This document shows, in pieces, positions 60,551 through 64,000 of a stretch of DNA of 64,000 nucleotides. How positions within the stretch are numbered: the first letter of the stretch is position 1; each line of letters begins with the position of its first letter. The notes beneath the pieces were generated by a model. That model had not been told where the DNA came from and did no database searches. It saw only the letters and a list, made by a program, of their open reading frames with translations. Source of the DNA: Pantoea vagans (GTDB lineage Bacteria; Pseudomonadota; Gammaproteobacteria; Enterobacterales; Enterobacteriaceae); NCBI RefSeq assembly GCF_004792415.1, contig NZ_CP038853.1, positions 1,302,001 through 1,366,000 of the forward strand, read 5' to 3'. Position numbers and translations under genes: made by a program.

Positions 60551-62584
60551 TTACTTAACCGGCATACCCGGCACAGCACCGCTGTCGACGGAGAGCACGA
60601 ACAGATCTTTGCCGCCCGGACCCGCTGACAGCACCATGCCTTCAGAGATACCAAAGCGCATTTTACGCGGCGCCAGGTTAGCCACGATAATAGTCATTTT
60701 ACCGACCAGCACGGCGGGATCAGGATAGGCGGCACGAATACCTGAGAAGATCTGACGCTTCTCGCCGCCCAGGTCGAGTTGCAGACGCAGCAGCTTGTCC
60801 GAACCTTCCACCAGTTCCGCCTGCTCAATCAGCGCGACGCGCATATCGACTTTGGCGAAATCATCAATGGTGATGGTTTCACCGATCGGCGCATCAGCCA
60901 GCGGGCCCGTGGCGGCCGGTGCACTGGCGGCAGCGGCATCCTCTTTCGAAGCCTCAATCAGTCCTTCGACTTTCGCCATTTCAATGCGGCTGTAGAGCGC
61001 TTTGAACGGCGCAACCTGATGATCCAGCAGCGGCTGCGCAATCGCATCCCAGCTCAGTTCACAGTTGAGGAAGCCTTCTGCACGGGCGCTCAGTGACGGC
61101 AGTACCGGCTTCAGCCAGGTCATCAGAATGCGGAACAGGTTAATACCCATTGAGCAGATCGCCTGCAGATCGGCATCACGGCCTTCCTGCTTCGCCACCA
61201 CCCACGGAGCCTGTTCATCGACATAACGGTTCGCCAGGTCAGCCAGCGCCATGATTTCACGGATAGCACGGCTGTATTCGCGTGCTGCCCAGGCGTCACC
61301 AATCTTCTCTGACGCATCAACGAAGGTCTGATAGAGCCCCGGATCGGCAAGTTCAGCCGCCAGTTTGCCGTCAAAGCGTTTGGTGATAAAGCCCGCGTTA
61401 CGTGACGCCAGGTTAACCACTTTGTTAACGATGTCAGCATTCACGCGCTGGACGAAATCTTCCAGATTCAGGTCGATATCGTCGATACGTGAAGAGAGTT
61501 TTGCCGCGTAGTAGTAACGCAGGCTGTCGGCATCCAGATGCTGCAGCCAGGTGCTGGCCTTAATAAAGGTGCCGCGCGACTTCGACATCTTGGCACCGTT
61601 GACGGTGACATAGCCGTGTACAAACAGGTTGTTTGGCTTGCGGAAGTTGCTGCCTTCCAGCATCGCTGGCCAGAACAGGCTGTGGAAGTAGACGATATCT
61701 TTACCGATGAAGTGATACAGCTCGGTCGTCGAGTCTTTACGCCAGAATTCGTCGAAGTCGATGTCGCCGCGCTTGTCGCACAGGTTCTTGAACGAGCCCA
61801 TGTAGCCGATAGGCGCATCCAGCCAGACGTAGAAATATTTGCCTGGCGCGTCCGGAATTTCAAAGCCGAAATAGGGCGCATCGCGGGAGATATCCCACTG
61901 CTGCAGGCCCGATTCAAACCACTCCTGCATTTTGTTCGCCACCTGATCCTGCAGCGCCCCGGAGCGGGTCCAGGCCTGCAGCATGGCGCTGAAGGACGGC
62001 AGATCAAAGAAGAAGTGCTCGGAGTCGCGCAGGACTGGCGTCGCACCGGATACCACTGATTTCGGATCGATCAGCTCGGTCGGGCTGTAGGTCGCGCTGC
62101 AGACTTCACAGTTGTCGCCATACTGGTCAGGCGACTTACATTTCGGGCAGGTGCCTTTCACAAAACGGTCCGGCAGGAACATCCCTTTTTCCGGATCGTA
62201 AAGCTGGGAAATAGTACGGTTCTTAATAAAACCGTTCTCTTTCAGACGGCCGTAAATCAGCGCAGACAGCTCACGGTTTTCGTCGCCGTGAGTCGAATGA
62301 TAGTTGTCATAGCTGACATTGAAACCGGCAAAGTCGGCTTCATGCTCGCTTTTCATCTCTGCAATCATCTGCTCCGGTGCAATGCCTAACTGCTGAGCTT
62401 TCAGCATGATCGGCGTGCCATGCGCATCATCGGCGCAGATGAAGTAAACCTGATTGCCACGCATTCGCTGATAACGCACCCAAATGTCTGCCTGGATATG
62501 CTCGAGCATGTGGCCGAGATGGATTGATCCGTTCGCGTAAGGCAATGCGCACGTTACCAGAATTTTTTTAGCGACTTGAGTCAT
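60551..62584 (-). CDS. metG: Methionyl-tRNA synthetase
   Basis: This 677-residue class I synthetase (E. coli 677) has HIGH-type [10 protein letters not shown] near residue 20, the zinc knuckle CPKC...CEVC, the KMSKS loop (KMSKSRGTF) and a C-terminal EMAP-like tRNA-binding domain (about 575-677) required for dimerisation. It is divergent from mrp with 177 nt between, as in E. coli. Confidence 0.97.
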   Translation of the reverse strand: MTQVAKKILVTCALPYANGSIHLGHMLEHIQADIWVRYQRMRGNQVYFICADDAHGTPIMLKAQQLGIAPEQMIAEMKSEHEADFAGFNVSYDNYHSTHGDENRELSALIYGRLKENGFIKNRTISQLYDPEKGMFLPDRFVKGTCPKCKSPDQYGDNCEVCSATYSPTELIDPKSVVSGATPVLRDSEHFFFDLPSFSAMLQAWTRSGALQDQVANKMQEWFESGLQQWDISRDAPYFGFEIPDAPGKYFYVWLDAPIGYMGSFKNLCDKRGDIDFDEFWRKDSTTELYHFIGKDIVYFHSLFWPAMLEGSNFRKPNNLFVHGYVTVNGAKMSKSRGTFIKASTWLQHLDADSLRYYYAAKLSSRIDDIDLNLEDFVQRVNADIVNKVVNLASRNAGFITKRFDGKLAAELADPGLYQTFVDASEKIGDAWAAREYSRAIREIMALADLANRYVDEQAPWVVAKQEGRDADLQAICSMGINLFRILMTWLKPVLPSLSARAEGFLNCELSWDAIAQPLLDHQVAPFKALYSRIEMAKVEGLIEASKEDAAAASAPAATGPLADAPIGETITIDDFAKVDMRVALIEQAELVEGSDKLLRLQLDLGGEKRQIFSGIRAAYPDPAVLVGKMTIIVANLAPRKMRFGISEGMVLSAGPGGKDLFVLSVDSGAVPGMPVK

Positions 62585-62761
62585 AGTTTGCGTAGCTTTC
62601 TGTTGATTGAAAAAACGGGCTTAGATGGTAACTGAAGGCTTCTCCTGCGTAAACACAAGGGATTCACCCCTGCCAGTCGCCGCAGATCCACGAGCATCTG
62701 ATATCATTGACAATACATCGCTGAAACACAGCGTAAGCACAGCAGAAATAAGGAGCAGGGG

Positions 62762-63874
62762 ATGACAGTACAATCCCGGGAACCGCATACGCCAGAGGGC
62801 CTGCGCGCCATCGTGGCCGGCGTATTGAGAAGCTTTGAGCATCCGACCCTTAAGCAGAATCTCACCGCCCTGAAGGCGTTGCATCATGTGGCGCAGCTGG
62901 ATGGAACGCTGCATGTTGAACTGCTGATGCCGTTTGCCTGGGCCAGTGGGTTCGACGACCTCAAAGAACAGGTCAGCGCCGACCTGCTGCGTCAGACCGG
63001 CGCCAGTGCCATCGACTGGCGGCTCAGCCACGATATTGCCACCCTGAAGCGGGTGAAAAACCAGCCGGGTGTGAACGGCGTCAAAAACATTATTGCGGTC
63101 AGCTCCGGCAAAGGCGGCGTCGGTAAATCCAGTACCGCCGTAAACATGGCGCTGGCGCTGGCAGCAGAAGGCGCACGGGTGGGGATTCTGGACGCCGATA
63201 TCTATGGCCCGTCAGTGCCGAACATGCTCGGCACCCAGGATCAACGCCCGACCTCGCCGGATGGCACCCATATGGCGCCGATTATGGCACACGGTCTGGC
63301 CACCAACTCCATCGGCTATCTGGTGACGGACGACAATGCGATGGTGTGGCGCGGGCCGATGGCCAGCAAGGCGCTGATGCAGCTGCTGAATGAGACGATG
63401 TGGCCGGAGCTGGATTATCTGGTGCTGGATATGCCGCCCGGCACCGGCGACATTCAACTGACGCTGGCGCAGAATGTACCGGTCACCGGTGCGCTGGTGG
63501 TGACCACGCCGCAGGACATCGCCCTGATTGATGCCCGCAAAGGGCTGGTGATGTTTGAAAAGGTCAATGTGCCGGTGCTGGGCGTGGTGGAAAATATGAG
63601 CCTGCATATCTGCAGTCAGTGTGGCTTCCACGAGCCAATCTTCGGCACCGGTGGCGCGCAGAAACTGGTGGAGGATTACCAGACGCAGCTGCTGGCCCAG
63701 CTGCCGCTGCACATCGATTTGCGTGAAGATCTTGATGAAGGTGAACCGACGGTAATTCGCCGTCCCGACAGCGAGTTTACCGCGCTCTATCGCCAGCTGG
63801 CCGGACGCGTTGCGGCTCAGCTTTACTGGCAGGGCGACGTGATCCCCGGCGACATCGCCTTCCGCGCGCTTTAA
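62762..63874 (+). CDS. mrp: Fe-S cluster carrier ATPase Mrp (ApbC)
   Basis: This 370-residue protein (E. coli 369) is a P-loop Fe-S cluster carrier of the ParA/NBP35 group. It has a MIP18-like N-terminal domain, the deviant Walker A SGKGGVGKSS, and the cluster-binding CSQC motif (ENMSLHICSQCGFHE). AAGGAG precedes the ATG. Its stop overlaps the stop of the next, convergent gene. Confidence 0.96.
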   Translation: MTVQSREPHTPEGLRAIVAGVLRSFEHPTLKQNLTALKALHHVAQLDGTLHVELLMPFAWASGFDDLKEQVSADLLRQTGASAIDWRLSHDIATLKRVKNQPGVNGVKNIIAVSSGKGGVGKSSTAVNMALALAAEGARVGILDADIYGPSVPNMLGTQDQRPTSPDGTHMAPIMAHGLATNSIGYLVTDDNAMVWRGPMASKALMQLLNETMWPELDYLVLDMPPGTGDIQLTLAQNVPVTGALVVTTPQDIALIDARKGLVMFEKVNVPVLGVVENMSLHICSQCGFHEPIFGTGGAQKLVEDYQTQLLAQLPLHIDLREDLDEGEPTVIRRPDSEFTALYRQLAGRVAAQLYWQGDVIPGDIAFRAL

Positions 63875-64000
63875 GCCCGACCCGACCCGCTGGCATAGTG
63901 TGAGGCCAGCGGGTAGTGCATCAACACGTAGCCGCCGTGCTCGCCTTCGCCCTGTGAAATCATCTTCCAGCCATGTTGCAGGTAAAAGGCCTGCGCCGCT
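63871..64000 (-). CDS. GNAT-family acetyltransferase, C-terminal part
   Basis: Only the last 42 codons plus stop lie in the window; the gene continues beyond the right edge. The residues AAQAFYLQHGW, then MISQGEGEHGGYVLMHYPL, fit the final beta strands of GNAT acetyltransferases (FYxxxGF followed by EG...MxxxL). The stop TAA overlaps the mrp stop in TTAA, making the two genes tightly convergent. Confidence 0.6.
   Translation of the reverse strand, partial: AAQAFYLQHGWKMISQGEGEHGGYVLMHYPLASHYASGSGRA

Overview
The window looks like a chromosomal segment of an Erwiniaceae bacterium, most likely a Pantoea or close relative. Nearly every gene has a close Escherichia coli K-12 counterpart and long stretches keep E. 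coli order: micF-ompC-apbE-alkB-yojI; proL-yejM-yejL-yejK-rplY-radD-rsuA-bcr-yejG-yejFEBA-pdeN-mepS; lpxT-yeiR-yeiP-yeiW-fruBKA; nfo-yeiH-yeiE-lysP; folE-yeiB-galS-mglBAC; cdd-yohK-yohJ; metG-mrp. The genus call is inference from synteny and protein similarity; no rRNA is present.

Layout. 1-4.8 kb: a three-gene type I secretion operon (outer membrane channel, ABC exporter, adaptor), probably for a large adhesin lying outside the window. 4.8-6.5 kb: MicF sRNA on the minus strand, divergent from the porin gene ompC with OmpR-type boxes between them. 6.5-12.3 kb: apbE, alkB and yojI, a stand-alone Sfp-type phosphopantetheinyl transferase, four unrecognised small proteins (one behind a sigma-S-like -10) and tRNA-Pro(GGG). 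12.3-28.7 kb: envelope, nucleoid, ribosome, DNA repair and peptide-uptake genes (yejM to mepS). 29-38 kb: lpxT, a Zn-chaperone GTPase (yeiR) behind a Zur-like operator, yeiP, yeiW, the Cra-controlled fructose PTS, nfo and yeiH. 38-48 kb: yeiE, lysP, a Fur-box-controlled permease/ATPase pair for ferric-siderophore import, the glutathione-dependent formaldehyde operon, a divergent PtrR-like LysR and MFS pair, folE. 48-55 kb: yeiB, galS and mglBAC with matching GalS and CRP sites. 55-64 kb: sanA, maeA, cdd, yohK/yohJ, metG, mrp and the 3' end of a GNAT gene.

The least expected structure is a family of about 102-bp intergenic elements (five intact copies plus one degraded copy). Each can fold into a long closing stem holding two hairpins. 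All ten intact hairpin loops carry A-N-GGA, mostly the hexaloop AGGGAU, and the two GGA cores are 21 or 22 nt apart in every copy. The stems covary between copies. That geometry resembles paired CsrA/RsmA binding sites. Three of the four loci holding these elements coincide with places where the gene order departs from E. coli K-12. I regard this as the best candidate for an undescribed system here; the CsrA link is inference.
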